From the NCBI GenBank assembly GCA_038523925.1, contig JBCBIY010000006.1, positions 1 to 64,000 on the forward strand: a DNA stretch of 64,000 nt, written 5' to 3'. Positions within the stretch are counted from its first letter, which is position 1. Every line of letters starts with the position of its first letter. A model generated the notes under the pieces. The model saw only the letters and a program-made list of their open reading frames with translations. It had not been told where the DNA came from and searched no databases. Shown here in pieces: positions 16,597 through 25,225 of the stretch. This DNA comes from JBCBWG01 sp038523925 (lineage in GTDB: Bacteria > Pseudomonadota > Alphaproteobacteria > Rhizobiales > Hyphomicrobiaceae). The position numbers were made by a program, and so were the translations under genes.

Positions 16597-16740
16597 CACG
16601 GACGCTTTCTGGCGCTGCGAGACGATGCCCTGACTGATGCCGTGCTTGTGGAAAACCTCCCACGGCGCGAGGCCCTGCACCGGTTCTGCGAGACCCGCGA
16701 TGGTCTGGTCTTCGCTGAAATGAAACTTCCCGGTGTCCGT
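16597..16740 (-). mobile_element. IS3-family transposase orfA fragment
   Basis: The minus-strand frame ending at 16597 reads KFHFSEDQTIAGL, then APWEVFHKHGISQG. This matches the HTH_Tnp_1 start of IS3-group orfA proteins (FSEEQI... and ...CRKHGIS...). It has no start codon of its own, is cut after about 48 residues, and no orfB or inverted repeats are visible, so only a dead fragment remains. Confidence 0.6.
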
Positions 16741-17050
16741 CTCGTACGGTTGACGGCTTCTCCATTCACTTGAGGGATCAAGCCGGGCTCAGGTCATGGA
16801 GGATGCACCTGACCTCAACCGCATCGCCAATCACGACGTCGCCGTTGCGTCCGGCAATCCGCGTGGTGGTTGGACGCCCATCGAGACGTAGACGCTCAAG
16901 AGGTGGTCGACGCCGCCTTCGCGTCGGACTTGCCGCAAGCCCTGAAGAGCGGACCGGAGCCCCCAAAATATGTCGGTCCCAAAGCCCAATGCCGGCACTT
17001 TCAAACTTAAGGGTCCGAGATAACAGCAGTCGATAATAGATCTTACTATT
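16741..17050. other. Intergenic stretch with possible gene debris
   Basis: No intact gene is seen. A minus-strand frame ending near 16778 closes with GDAVEVRCILHDLSPA, which looks like the opening strand of a PilZ domain and then stops, so this may be another broken gene. The fit is too short for a firm call. Confidence 0.3.
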
Positions 17051-18283
17051 TTAAGGGCAGCATGAGGCGGTGGTTGTGAATATCGCTTTGCGCTCCGCCC
17101 GTAATGCGATGATAGCGATGGCGAGTGCCGTGATCGGAAACAGGGCAGACACGAGCGGAACCGAGGCGAGGCCAGGTCCTTGGTCGATCACGACCCCGCC
17201 TGCCCAGGCACCAATTGCGTTCCCGAGGTTGAAGGCGGCGATATTGAAACTGGAGGCGAGGGTTTGACCAGCTCCATCTGCCTTGGACAAAACCCACATC
17301 TGCAACGGCGCGACCGTGGCGAAGGCGGCGATCCCGAGCAAACCCACGAACACCACGATCGCAATCGAATTGCTGAGCGCGAAGGTCATCAAGCCGAGCA
17401 CAGCGGCGAGGACGACAAGTGTGCCGATGACGGTTGGCGCGAGACGCAAGTCCGCTAGTCGGCCGCCGATCAGATTGCCGACAATGAGACCGCCTCCGAA
17501 TACAAGCAGGATCGGCGACACCGCACTCTCAGCAAAGCCGGTGATCGTGGTCAGGATTGGCGCGATATATGTGAAGACGCCGAACACACCCGCATATCCG
17601 AGAACGGTCGTCAGAAGGCCTAATATGACTGGTCGCCGCGCCATGGCCCTGAGGTCGGCACGCCAATCGCCGTCTTCGGGAAGACCCTTATCCCGCGGGA
17701 CAAGGAGCGTGATGACCGCAAGCGCAACGACCCCGATAAGGGTCACGGCCCAGAACGTCGATCGCCATCCGAACTGTTGCCCAAGCCAGGTTCCGAAAGG
17801 TACGCCGAGGACGGTTGCGAGCGTCAAGCCGGTGAACATGATCGCGATGGCGGATGCCTTGCGATCTGGAGCAACGAGCCCGGTTGCCACGACCGCGCCA
17901 ACGCCGAAAAACGTACCGTGGGTGAGAGCTGTCAGCACGCGTGCTGCCATCAGGAAGCCATACGTCGGGGCCAGAGCGCAGGCTGCATTGCCGGCGACGA
18001 AGATCGCCATTAATCCGACCAGCACCACCTTGCGGGGCCACCGAGTTGTCAAAGCGGTCAGCACGGGTGCTCCGACCACCACCCCCAATGCATAGCCAGA
18101 GATCAACAAACCCGCTGCTGAGATTGAAACGCCCAGATCGGTGCTGACTTCAAGCAGCAACCCCATGATGACGAACTCGGTCACGCCAATGCAAAATGCG
18201 CCGGCGGTCAACGCGTAAAGAGCAAGCGGCATGGCTGTCGTCCATTCGTTTGGGTCCCACTCGACAGGGATCTTGGACGACAT
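17051..18283 (-). CDS. MFS transporter (AraJ/YdhP-like, DHA1 group)
   Basis: 410 residues with 12 predicted TM helices. The first reads PLALYALTAGAFCIGVTEFV, diagnostic for the AraJ/NepI/YdhP branch of drug or sugar exporters. GYALGVVVGAPVLTALTTRWPRK holds the loop 2-3 motif A region. ATG at 18283 or the internal ATG at 18232 (MPLALYA) may be the true start. Divergent from a LysR gene across 54 bases, so regulation by that LysR is likely. Substrate unknown. Confidence 0.9.
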   Translation of the reverse strand: MSSKIPVEWDPNEWTTAMPLALYALTAGAFCIGVTEFVIMGLLLEVSTDLGVSISAAGLLISGYALGVVVGAPVLTALTTRWPRKVVLVGLMAIFVAGNAACALAPTYGFLMAARVLTALTHGTFFGVGAVVATGLVAPDRKASAIAIMFTGLTLATVLGVPFGTWLGQQFGWRSTFWAVTLIGVVALAVITLLVPRDKGLPEDGDWRADLRAMARRPVILGLLTTVLGYAGVFGVFTYIAPILTTITGFAESAVSPILLVFGGGLIVGNLIGGRLADLRLAPTVIGTLVVLAAVLGLMTFALSNSIAIVVFVGLLGIAAFATVAPLQMWVLSKADGAGQTLASSFNIAAFNLGNAIGAWAGGVVIDQGPGLASVPLVSALFPITALAIAIIALRAERKAIFTTTASCCP

Positions 18284-18337
18284 GCGAATGATGAGATAGG
18301 ATCTGCATAAGACAATCACTTGTGAATTCAAATCACT

Positions 18338-19243
18338 ATGGCACGACTGGAAGTTAATCGTTCGGGCGAAATGGAGGTGTTCGTCAGGGTCGTCGAACTC
18401 GGAGGGTTCACCGCTGCCGCGCGGGCCAGTCGCATGACGCCCTCGGCCGTGAGCAAGCTCATCGCGCGACTGGAGACACGCCTTGGTGTCCGGCTGGTCA
18501 ACCGCTCGACGCGCAAGCTCCAGCTCACCCCGGAAGGCTGCGTTTTCTACGAGCGCAGCACCAGCGTTCTCGCCGATCTCGACGAAGCCGAACGAAGCGC
18601 TTCGACGAGCGAATGTCCGGCGGGTCGGATTCGCGTCAACACCAACGCCTCTTTTGGGATTCACATTCTCGCGCCTCTCTTGCCGGAGTTTCTGGCGCTT
18701 TATCCTGAAGTGACGCTGGACATCGTCCAGACCGATGCGGTTGTCGATCTTTTGGAAGACAGAACTGATGTCGCCATCCGGGCCGGGCCGATGAAGAGTT
18801 CCAGCCTTATCGCTCGCAAACTGGGTGAAACGCCGATGGTGATTGTCGCCGCACCATCTTACCTCAAGACAGCCGGTCGGCCGGAAACCGGTGCTGAACT
18901 CCAAGGGCACAACTGCATCGGCTTCAACTATTCGCGTGCGATTGAGGGATGGCCGCTCAGCATCAAAGGCGACGCGGTTACTGTTCCAACGGTCGGACGT
19001 GTCCAGATAAGTGACGGCGAAGCCTTGCGACACCTCGCACTCAATGGCGTTGGCATTGCACGTTTAGCGGCGTTCACGGTTCGCAAGGACATAAAAGCAG
19101 GGCGACTTGTGCCGCTGCTCCAGCAATCTCATACAGGCGAGGAAGAAGCGTTTCACGCAGTCTATCTTGGTCAGGGCGGACCGCTCCCCGCGCGTGTCAG
19201 AGTATTGCTCGACTTTCTCGCTGAGAAAGCGACTGTGAGCTAA
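18338..19243 (+). CDS. LysR-family transcriptional regulator (CrgA-like)
   Basis: 301 residues. The HTH is in EVFVRVVELGGFTAAARASR, SAVSKLIARLETRLGVRL, NRSTRKLQLTPEG, and the effector domain starts around 90 (GRIRVNTNASFG). The SVSK/RLE pattern and NRSTR motif place it in the large LysR subgroup that often flanks exporters. Divergent from the MFS gene, its probable target. Confidence 0.93.
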   Translation: MARLEVNRSGEMEVFVRVVELGGFTAAARASRMTPSAVSKLIARLETRLGVRLVNRSTRKLQLTPEGCVFYERSTSVLADLDEAERSASTSECPAGRIRVNTNASFGIHILAPLLPEFLALYPEVTLDIVQTDAVVDLLEDRTDVAIRAGPMKSSSLIARKLGETPMVIVAAPSYLKTAGRPETGAELQGHNCIGFNYSRAIEGWPLSIKGDAVTVPTVGRVQISDGEALRHLALNGVGIARLAAFTVRKDIKAGRLVPLLQQSHTGEEEAFHAVYLGQGGPLPARVRVLLDFLAEKATVS

Positions 19244-19473
19244 GTCTCTATGCTGTGCTAACGGACTACGGCGATCGACGGGCCAAACACTCCTGCTTTG
19301 GCGAGCACGTGAAGGAAATGCGATCGGCTGTGAAGCTGGATCGCGATCATAATGACCGACATTACAGCGCTACAGCGCAAACATAGTTTTTGCCTGCATT
19401 AGAAGCTGCACGCCTTTACCGTCACCTATCGCGCCGCCCCGCTAGTCCTCCTCTCGATCAAGCTTCGCGTTTG

Positions 19474-20502
19474 CTACTCGCGGCTGCTCTCGACGAGGTG
19501 GCAGGAGACTTGGTGGCCGCCGGGCATAGTGCGCAGTTGGGGGGCCTCGCTGCGGCATCGGTCAATGGCGAAGGGGCAGCGCGTATGGAAGTGGCAGCCT
19601 GACGGCGGGTTGGCGGGTGAGGGAACATCGCCGGTCAGGATGATGCGTTCCTTCTTTGCGCGCGGATCGGGCATCGGCGCCGCCGACATTAGCGCGCGCG
19701 TATAGGGGTGAAGCGGATTTTCGAAAAGCGCATCCCGCGAGGCCAGTTCAACAATCCGGCCGAGATACATGACCGCGACGCGATCAGCGACATGCTCGAC
19801 GACGCCGAGATCATGGCTGATGAAGAGGTACGAGAGACCGAACTCGGCTTTGAGGTCCATCATCAGGTTGAGGACCTGCGCCTGCACCGACACATCCAGC
19901 GCAGACACCGGCTCGTCAGCGACGATTAATCTCGGCTCGACCGCCAACGCCCGCGCAATGCCAAGCCGCTGGCGCTGGCCGCCAGAGAACTCGAATGGGA
20001 ATTTGTGCATCGCATCGCGCGGCAAGCCGACACTTGAAAAGATCCTGGCAATCCGGTCGGCGCGATCGGGACCAGAAATGTCGACAAAGTTCTCAAGCGG
20101 CTCGGCGACGATCGCGCCGGCGCGCATGCGTGGATTGAGCGACGCGTAAGGGTCCTGAAACACGATCTGCATGCGCTGTCGCAGTGGCCTGACGTCAGCC
20201 CGGTCGAGCTTCGTGATGTCCTGGCCTTCAAGCGTTACGCGCCCGGCCGTTGGCTCAATGAGCCGCAAGATCAGGCGGCCAACGGTGGACTTGCCGCAAC
20301 CGGATTCGCCGACGATGCAGAGCGTTTCGCCTTCAGCGATCGCGAACGAAACGCCGTCCACAGCGCGCACTTGGCCCACTTCGCGGCCAAGGATGCCGCG
20401 CACGATTGGGAAGTGTTTCACGAGGTCTTCGACAACGAGAAGGGGAGCGGCACCTTCGCCACGCGAGGTCGCGGCCCGGACGGGTGCATCAGCGAGGGTC
20501 AT
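19474..20502 (-). CDS. Peptide-type ABC importer ATP-binding protein (DppF/OppF-like)
   Basis: 342 residues from ATG 20502, which overlaps the stop of the preceding ATPase gene as ATGA. Walker A GESGCGKST, Q-loop IVFQDPYASLNPRM, signature FSGGQRQRLGIARAL, Walker B LIVADEPVSALD and the H-loop are all intact. The C-terminal oligopeptide domain with CHFHTRCPFA (Cys for the Fe-S-like motif of Dpp/Opp ATPases) is present. Last gene of the M81-SBP-B-C-D-F unit; it energises the permeases together with the next protein. Confidence 0.94.
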   Translation of the reverse strand: MTLADAPVRAATSRGEGAAPLLVVEDLVKHFPIVRGILGREVGQVRAVDGVSFAIAEGETLCIVGESGCGKSTVGRLILRLIEPTAGRVTLEGQDITKLDRADVRPLRQRMQIVFQDPYASLNPRMRAGAIVAEPLENFVDISGPDRADRIARIFSSVGLPRDAMHKFPFEFSGGQRQRLGIARALAVEPRLIVADEPVSALDVSVQAQVLNLMMDLKAEFGLSYLFISHDLGVVEHVADRVAVMYLGRIVELASRDALFENPLHPYTRALMSAAPMPDPRAKKERIILTGDVPSPANPPSGCHFHTRCPFAIDRCRSEAPQLRTMPGGHQVSCHLVESSRE

Positions 20503-21536
20503 GATGCGAGCACTTCGGTTGACTTGTGACACGCGGCGAGATGCGGCCTGTCGCCGGCGATCTGCTCCAACGTCGGCGCGACGGCATGGCAATGACCATC
20601 AGCAAACGGGCAGCGCGGGGCAAAGGCACATCCCGGGATCGGCTCGCGCAAGGACGGCACCATGCCCGGGATCTCGGTGAGGCGACCGCCAGCCTTGCCA
20701 CGGGCGACCGACGCAAGGAGCCCGCGCGTGTATGGGTGTGCCGGTCGATCGAACAGGTCGAAAACATCTGCTTCCTCGACCTTGCGCCCGGCATACATAA
20801 CGACGACGCGCTGACACGTCTCGGCGACCACGCCAAGGTCATGCGTGATCAGCATGACGGCCGCGCCGGTCTCCGCTTTGAGTTCGAGCATCAGATCGAG
20901 CACCTGCGCCTGGACTGTCACGTCGAGCGCTGTCGTCGGCTCATCAGCGATCAGCAGCTTTGGATCGCAGGCAAGCGCCATGGCAATCATCACCCGCTGC
21001 CGCATGCCGCCTGAAAACTGATGCGGGTAGTCATCAAGCCGCTGCCCGGCGTCCGGGATCTTCACAAGATCCAGCACCTCGAGCGCCCGCTTGCGCGCAT
21101 CAGCGACGCTCGCTCGACGATGGATGCGGACGGCTTCCGCAATCTGGTGGCCGACGGTCAGCACCGGATTGAGGCTGGTCATTGGCTCTTGAAAGATCAT
21201 CGCAATGCGGTCACCGCGAATGACACGCATCTCTCGTTCTGAGAGGTCGAGCAGGTTGCGACCCTCGAACACGACGCGACCGCCGACACTGCGCCCGATA
21301 CGCGGGGGCACCAGGCGCAGGATCGAAAGCGCGGTCACGCTCTTGCCGCAGCCAGACTCGCCCACGACGCCAAGCGTTTCCCCGGCGGCTATGCTGAGCG
21401 AAACGCCGTCGACCGCGCGCGTCACGCCATCCTCATTGAAGAAGTACGTTTTGAGATCCTCCACCGAGAGCAGCGGCTCTCCTGCGCGCTTGGTCTCCGT
21501 CGGCGTCGTGCGATCAGCTAGGTCAGAAGCGGACAT
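20499..21536 (-). CDS. Peptide-type ABC importer ATP-binding protein (DppD/OppD-like)
   Basis: 345 residues with Walker A GESGCGKSV, Q-loop MIFQEPMTSLNPV, signature FSGGMRQRVMIAMAL, Walker B LIADEPTTALD and the C-terminal CAFAPRCPFADGHC motif of the family. ATG has GGGAGG upstream. It lies 9 bases after the dppC-like gene. It forms the heterodimeric ATPase with the DppF-like protein. Confidence 0.94.
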   Translation of the reverse strand: MSASDLADRTTPTETKRAGEPLLSVEDLKTYFFNEDGVTRAVDGVSLSIAAGETLGVVGESGCGKSVTALSILRLVPPRIGRSVGGRVVFEGRNLLDLSEREMRVIRGDRIAMIFQEPMTSLNPVLTVGHQIAEAVRIHRRASVADARKRALEVLDLVKIPDAGQRLDDYPHQFSGGMRQRVMIAMALACDPKLLIADEPTTALDVTVQAQVLDLMLELKAETGAAVMLITHDLGVVAETCQRVVVMYAGRKVEEADVFDLFDRPAHPYTRGLLASVARGKAGGRLTEIPGMVPSLREPIPGCAFAPRCPFADGHCHAVAPTLEQIAGDRPHLAACHKSTEVLAS

Positions 21537-21545
21537 CGAGCCTCC

Positions 21546-22436
21546 CTACATGCGTCGCGCGATGCGCGGGTCCAGGCGGTCACGCAGGCCATCGCCGACG
21601 AGGTTCACCGCGAGCACGACGAGCGCGAGCGCCACGCCCGGATAGAAGATGCACCACGGCGCACGGCTTAAATAAATGCGGTCGGCTGCGATCATGTTGC
21701 CCCAGGTCGGGATTTCAGGCGGCGTCCCCGCACCGAGAAACGACAGCGCAGCTTCGACCAGGATCGCCGACGCGCAAATGTAGGTCGCCTGCACGATGAG
21801 CGGCGGAATGGTCGGCGGCAGGATGTGGCGAATGAGGATTTTCCACCACGGTGCGCCGCCTGCGATCGCCGCTTCAACATAGGGCTGCTCTCGCGTCGAC
21901 AAGACGACCGAGCGCACGAGCCGGACGACGCGGGGCACTTCCGGGATCACAATGGCGATGATGACGATCATGACGCTCGCGCCGAACAGCGATACCATCG
22001 CGATGGCGAGGAGAATGGCCGGGATGGCCATCAGGCCATCCATGAAGCGCATGACCACGGCTTCGACCCACCACACCGTGCCCGCGAACAATCCGATGAC
22101 GAGGCCGACAAGGACGGAGAACACGGCGACGGAAATGCCGACGGCAAGCGATACGCGCGCGCCCCATATCGTGCGGGCAAAGACATCGCGGCCGAGCTGA
22201 TCGGTTCCGAACCAGAACGCGTCGGACGGCGCGCGCAGGCGCTGGACGGGCTTCATGCTGAACGGATCGGCGGCAATCAGCGGCGCGAAGATCGCCATCA
22301 CGCACATGATCAAGAGAATGACGAGACCAAACACGAGCGTTGGGTTGCGGCGCACGAACCGCCACGCTTGCGACCCGCGGGTGGGCGCAGACGCTTCGTC
22401 TGACGTTGTGCTAGGACCGCCCGTGATCTCTGCCAT
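21546..22436 (-). CDS. Peptide-type ABC importer permease (DppC-like)
   Basis: 296 residues with an N-terminal OppC-type TM (TLVFGLVILLIMCVMAIFAP), the extracellular stretch FGTDQLGRDVFAR that marks the family, and an EAA loop (EAAIAGGAPWWKILIRHILP) that docks to the ATPases. Five or six TM helices. Its start overlaps the stop of the dppB-like gene by one base. Confidence 0.93.
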   Translation of the reverse strand: MAEITGGPSTTSDEASAPTRGSQAWRFVRRNPTLVFGLVILLIMCVMAIFAPLIAADPFSMKPVQRLRAPSDAFWFGTDQLGRDVFARTIWGARVSLAVGISVAVFSVLVGLVIGLFAGTVWWVEAVVMRFMDGLMAIPAILLAIAMVSLFGASVMIVIIAIVIPEVPRVVRLVRSVVLSTREQPYVEAAIAGGAPWWKILIRHILPPTIPPLIVQATYICASAILVEAALSFLGAGTPPEIPTWGNMIAADRIYLSRAPWCIFYPGVALALVVLAVNLVGDGLRDRLDPRIARRM

Positions 22437-23377
22437 CAGGTTCTGATTCTCGGATCGAGCAGCGTGTACGTGAGATCGACCATCAGGTTCACGATCACAT
22501 AGATGCCGGAGAAGAGCAGGATCACGCCCTGGATGATCGGGTAGTCGCGCGTTTGGATCGCATCAACGACGAGGCGGCCGATCCCTGGGATGTTGAACAC
22601 GGTCTCGGTAATTACGACGCCGCCGATGAGGAGCGCGACGCCAATGCCGATGACCGTCACGATCGGAACGCCCGCGTTTTTCAGCGCGTGTTTGGTCAGG
22701 ACCGATCGTGTCGACACGCCCTTTGCGTGCGCGGTCCGAACGTAGTCTTCGGCAAGCGCATCGAGCATCGCCGTTCGCGTGATGCGCGCGATCAGGGCGA
22801 TGTAGGCGAGCCCCAACGCGATGGATGGCAGCACGAGATGGCGTGCCCAGTCCCAAAGCCCGTCACCAATGTATCGGTAGCCCTGGACCGGAAGCCACCG
22901 CAGTTCGATCGCGAAAATGTAGATCAGGACATAGCCGACGACGAAAACTGGGACGGAGAAGCTGAGGACCGAGATCGCCATGACCAGGCGATCGATCCAC
23001 GTGCCGACCTTCCAAGCGGCGAGGAGGCCCATTGCGACGGCGGTGACGACGGCGAAGACGATCGTGGTGGCTGTGAGCGACAGCGTTGGCTCAAGACGCT
23101 GGCCGATCAGTTTCGAAACGGGCTCGTTTGAAAAGATCGAGATCCCGAGGTCGCCGACGAGCACCTTGCTCGCCCATGCCCAGAATTGAACGATGATGGG
23201 ATCGTCGAGGCCGAGCTGTTTGCGAACGGCCTCGATCTGAGCTGGCGAGGCGTTGTCGCCGACGAGAATGGCAACCGGATCGCCGGGCGCCAGACGCAGC
23301 AACAAGAAGATCAGGATCGCGACGACAGCCATCACAACAAACGTCGAGATGAGCCGCCGCACGATGAAGGCCAGCAT
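22436..23377 (-). CDS. Peptide-type ABC importer permease (DppB-like)
   Basis: 313 residues. The family start MLAFIVRRLISTFVVM, APGDPVAILVGDNAS with the PGDP motif, and an EAA-like loop around DYVRTAHAKGVSTRSVLTKH are present. Six TM helices. It lies about 110 bases downstream of the binding-protein gene; the gap holds two tandem stem-loops. Confidence 0.93.
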   Translation of the reverse strand: MLAFIVRRLISTFVVMAVVAILIFLLLRLAPGDPVAILVGDNASPAQIEAVRKQLGLDDPIIVQFWAWASKVLVGDLGISIFSNEPVSKLIGQRLEPTLSLTATTIVFAVVTAVAMGLLAAWKVGTWIDRLVMAISVLSFSVPVFVVGYVLIYIFAIELRWLPVQGYRYIGDGLWDWARHLVLPSIALGLAYIALIARITRTAMLDALAEDYVRTAHAKGVSTRSVLTKHALKNAGVPIVTVIGIGVALLIGGVVITETVFNIPGIGRLVVDAIQTRDYPIIQGVILLFSGIYVIVNLMVDLTYTLLDPRIRT

Positions 23378-23415
23378 TTATGTGCCCGTTGGGTTTCGAA
23401 TCGGGAAGAAACGCG

Positions 23416-23477
23416 CAGGTTGGCCCGCCGCCGTTCAGCAGGCCAACCTGTCCGGTCAGGCGCTTCCGCCTAACCGG
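23416..23477 (-). promoter_or_regulatory. Tandem stem-loops between binding-protein and permease genes
   Basis: First hairpin on the transcript: arms 23467-23477 and 23452-23462 with a 4-base loop (11 bp, one mismatch). Second: perfect 10-bp arms 23441-23450 and 23416-23425 (CAGGTTGGCC / GGCCAACCTG) followed by CGCGTTTCTTCC. They probably cause partial termination or protect the 3' end of the upstream mRNA, so the binding protein is made in excess over the permeases. Confidence 0.65.
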
Positions 23478-23486
23478 GATGACAGT

Positions 23487-25091
23487 CTAGGTCTTCTTCA
23501 CGTTCCAGAACGGCACGTGCGCCGGAACAGGAACGAAGCCTGAGACATTCGCCCGCCGCGCGGTCGGTGGCGCCCACTGACCAAGCACCGCCATTGGCAC
23601 GTAGTCCCACGCATTCTGCTGCATGCGCTTGGCAATCGCCTGGCGTTCCTCGACGGACGGCGAGGCGGCCCACTCGTCTTTCATCTTCTCGTGCGCCTCG
23701 CTCGACGGCCAGCCGAACCAGCCTTTCTCGCCGTTGGCGGTGTGCGCGAGGAACGAGACCGGGTTATCGAAGCCCTCGCCATCGCCCCAGGTGATGAAGA
23801 TGTTCCAGCCGCCTTCGCTCGGCGGCTTCTTCACGGCCCGGCGTGTGACGACCGCACCCCAATCAGACGCCTCGAGCCGCGCATTCACGCCCGCTTCGCG
23901 CAGCCATTGCGCAATGAGCAGTGCGGCATTGTTCATGAAGCCGATGTTGGTGGCCTGCAGGACGTAAACCGGGCGGCCGTCGTATCCGGCTTTTTTGAAG
24001 AGCTCGGCCGCCTTCTTGAGGTCCTGGCCGCCCTTGAACCAGCCGATGTTCTCTTCGTTCTGCATCAGGCCCGCACATCCGAAGAGTGACGGGCATTCGC
24101 GGAAGTACTTCTCATTGCCAAAGGCGGCGCGGAGAATGTCTTTCTGGTTGATCAGATGCAGCATGGCCTGGCGCGCATCGACGTTGTCGAATGGCGGGTG
24201 CAAATGGTTGAGGCGGCACATGCCGACGTTGCCGCTCTTGTTCAGCACCTCAAGCGTGATGTTGTTGTCGCCGTCAAGCTGGCCAATGAGGTCGAGCGGC
24301 GGTGTCTCGTAGAAATCGATCTCACCGTTCGAGAGCGCGGCCAACGCCGTTTGCTGGTCGGCCAGGTTCTCGATGATCACGCGGTCGAGGTGCGCGATCT
24401 TGCCTCCCGCAAAGCCCGTTGCCTCGCCCGAGCGTGGCACGTAGTCAGCGTTTTTGTCGTAGACGTACCGCTGGCCGGCGCGCGTCTCGTCTTCATTGAA
24501 GCGGAACGGGCCCGAGCCAATCTTGTTGGTGACCTGCGTGTTCGGGTCCGTCTCCGCATCGGACTTGCGCATCATGACCGGCAGGTTCGTCGAGAGTTTC
24601 CCGAGCGCGTCGAGCACAAGTCCGTACGGCTCGGAAAGGACGATCGTGAAGGTCTTGTCGTCCTTAACGCCTGTATCGCTCACACGCTGGAACAGGTGCT
24701 GGCCTGCTGCATCGCGCGCCGACCAGCGCCGGATCGATGCGACGCAGTCCGCGGCGGTCACAGCCTGCCCGTCGTGGAACTTCAGACCGTCGCGGAGGAC
24801 GAAGGTGTACGTCTTTTTGTCATCGGAGACGTTATACGTGTCGACCATCTGCGGCTGGACTTTGCCGGCGCCGTCTTTGCCGAACAGCGTATCGTAGATG
24901 AGCAGCGCGTGGTTGCCCGTCATGTTTGCCGTCGTCCAGATCGGGTCGAAAACCTTGAGATCCCCGTGGAGGACAGCCTTCAGTGTCGATGTCCCTTGTG
25001 CGCTTGCCCGCGTCGTCCAAACCGCAGGCATGGCGACAGTTGCGACCGTGGCGGCTGAGCCTTCGATAAACCGGCGTCGTGTCGGTCTCAT
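23487..25091 (-). CDS. Peptide-type ABC importer substrate-binding protein (SBP_bac_5, Tat-exported)
   Basis: 534 residues. The N-terminus has a twin-arginine motif (TRRRFIEGSA) and an SAQG cleavage region near 32, so export by Tat is likely. The body has family 5 features: FDPIWTTANMTGNHALLIYDTLF, YTFVLRDGLKFHDGQAVTAADC and the IGSGPF strand. Such proteins bind peptides, opines, nickel or amino-acid derivatives; the ligand cannot be read directly. GAGGAGGT precedes the ATG. It follows the M81 hydrolase gene by 134 bases. Confidence 0.92.
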   Translation of the reverse strand: MRPTRRRFIEGSAATVATVAMPAVWTTRASAQGTSTLKAVLHGDLKVFDPIWTTANMTGNHALLIYDTLFGKDGAGKVQPQMVDTYNVSDDKKTYTFVLRDGLKFHDGQAVTAADCVASIRRWSARDAAGQHLFQRVSDTGVKDDKTFTIVLSEPYGLVLDALGKLSTNLPVMMRKSDAETDPNTQVTNKIGSGPFRFNEDETRAGQRYVYDKNADYVPRSGEATGFAGGKIAHLDRVIIENLADQQTALAALSNGEIDFYETPPLDLIGQLDGDNNITLEVLNKSGNVGMCRLNHLHPPFDNVDARQAMLHLINQKDILRAAFGNEKYFRECPSLFGCAGLMQNEENIGWFKGGQDLKKAAELFKKAGYDGRPVYVLQATNIGFMNNAALLIAQWLREAGVNARLEASDWGAVVTRRAVKKPPSEGGWNIFITWGDGEGFDNPVSFLAHTANGEKGWFGWPSSEAHEKMKDEWAASPSVEERQAIAKRMQQNAWDYVPMAVLGQWAPPTARRANVSGFVPVPAHVPFWNVKKT

Positions 25092-25225
25092 TGAACGTTA
25101 CCTCCTCTGAACTCCCAACATCGATCGCGCCCAAGGTCCTCTTCGATCTCCCTGGGACTGATCATTCGACAGTGTGACGGCGTTTCCACAACCGTGACAA
25201 GGCCAGTCGTTCAGCGTATTGGCTG

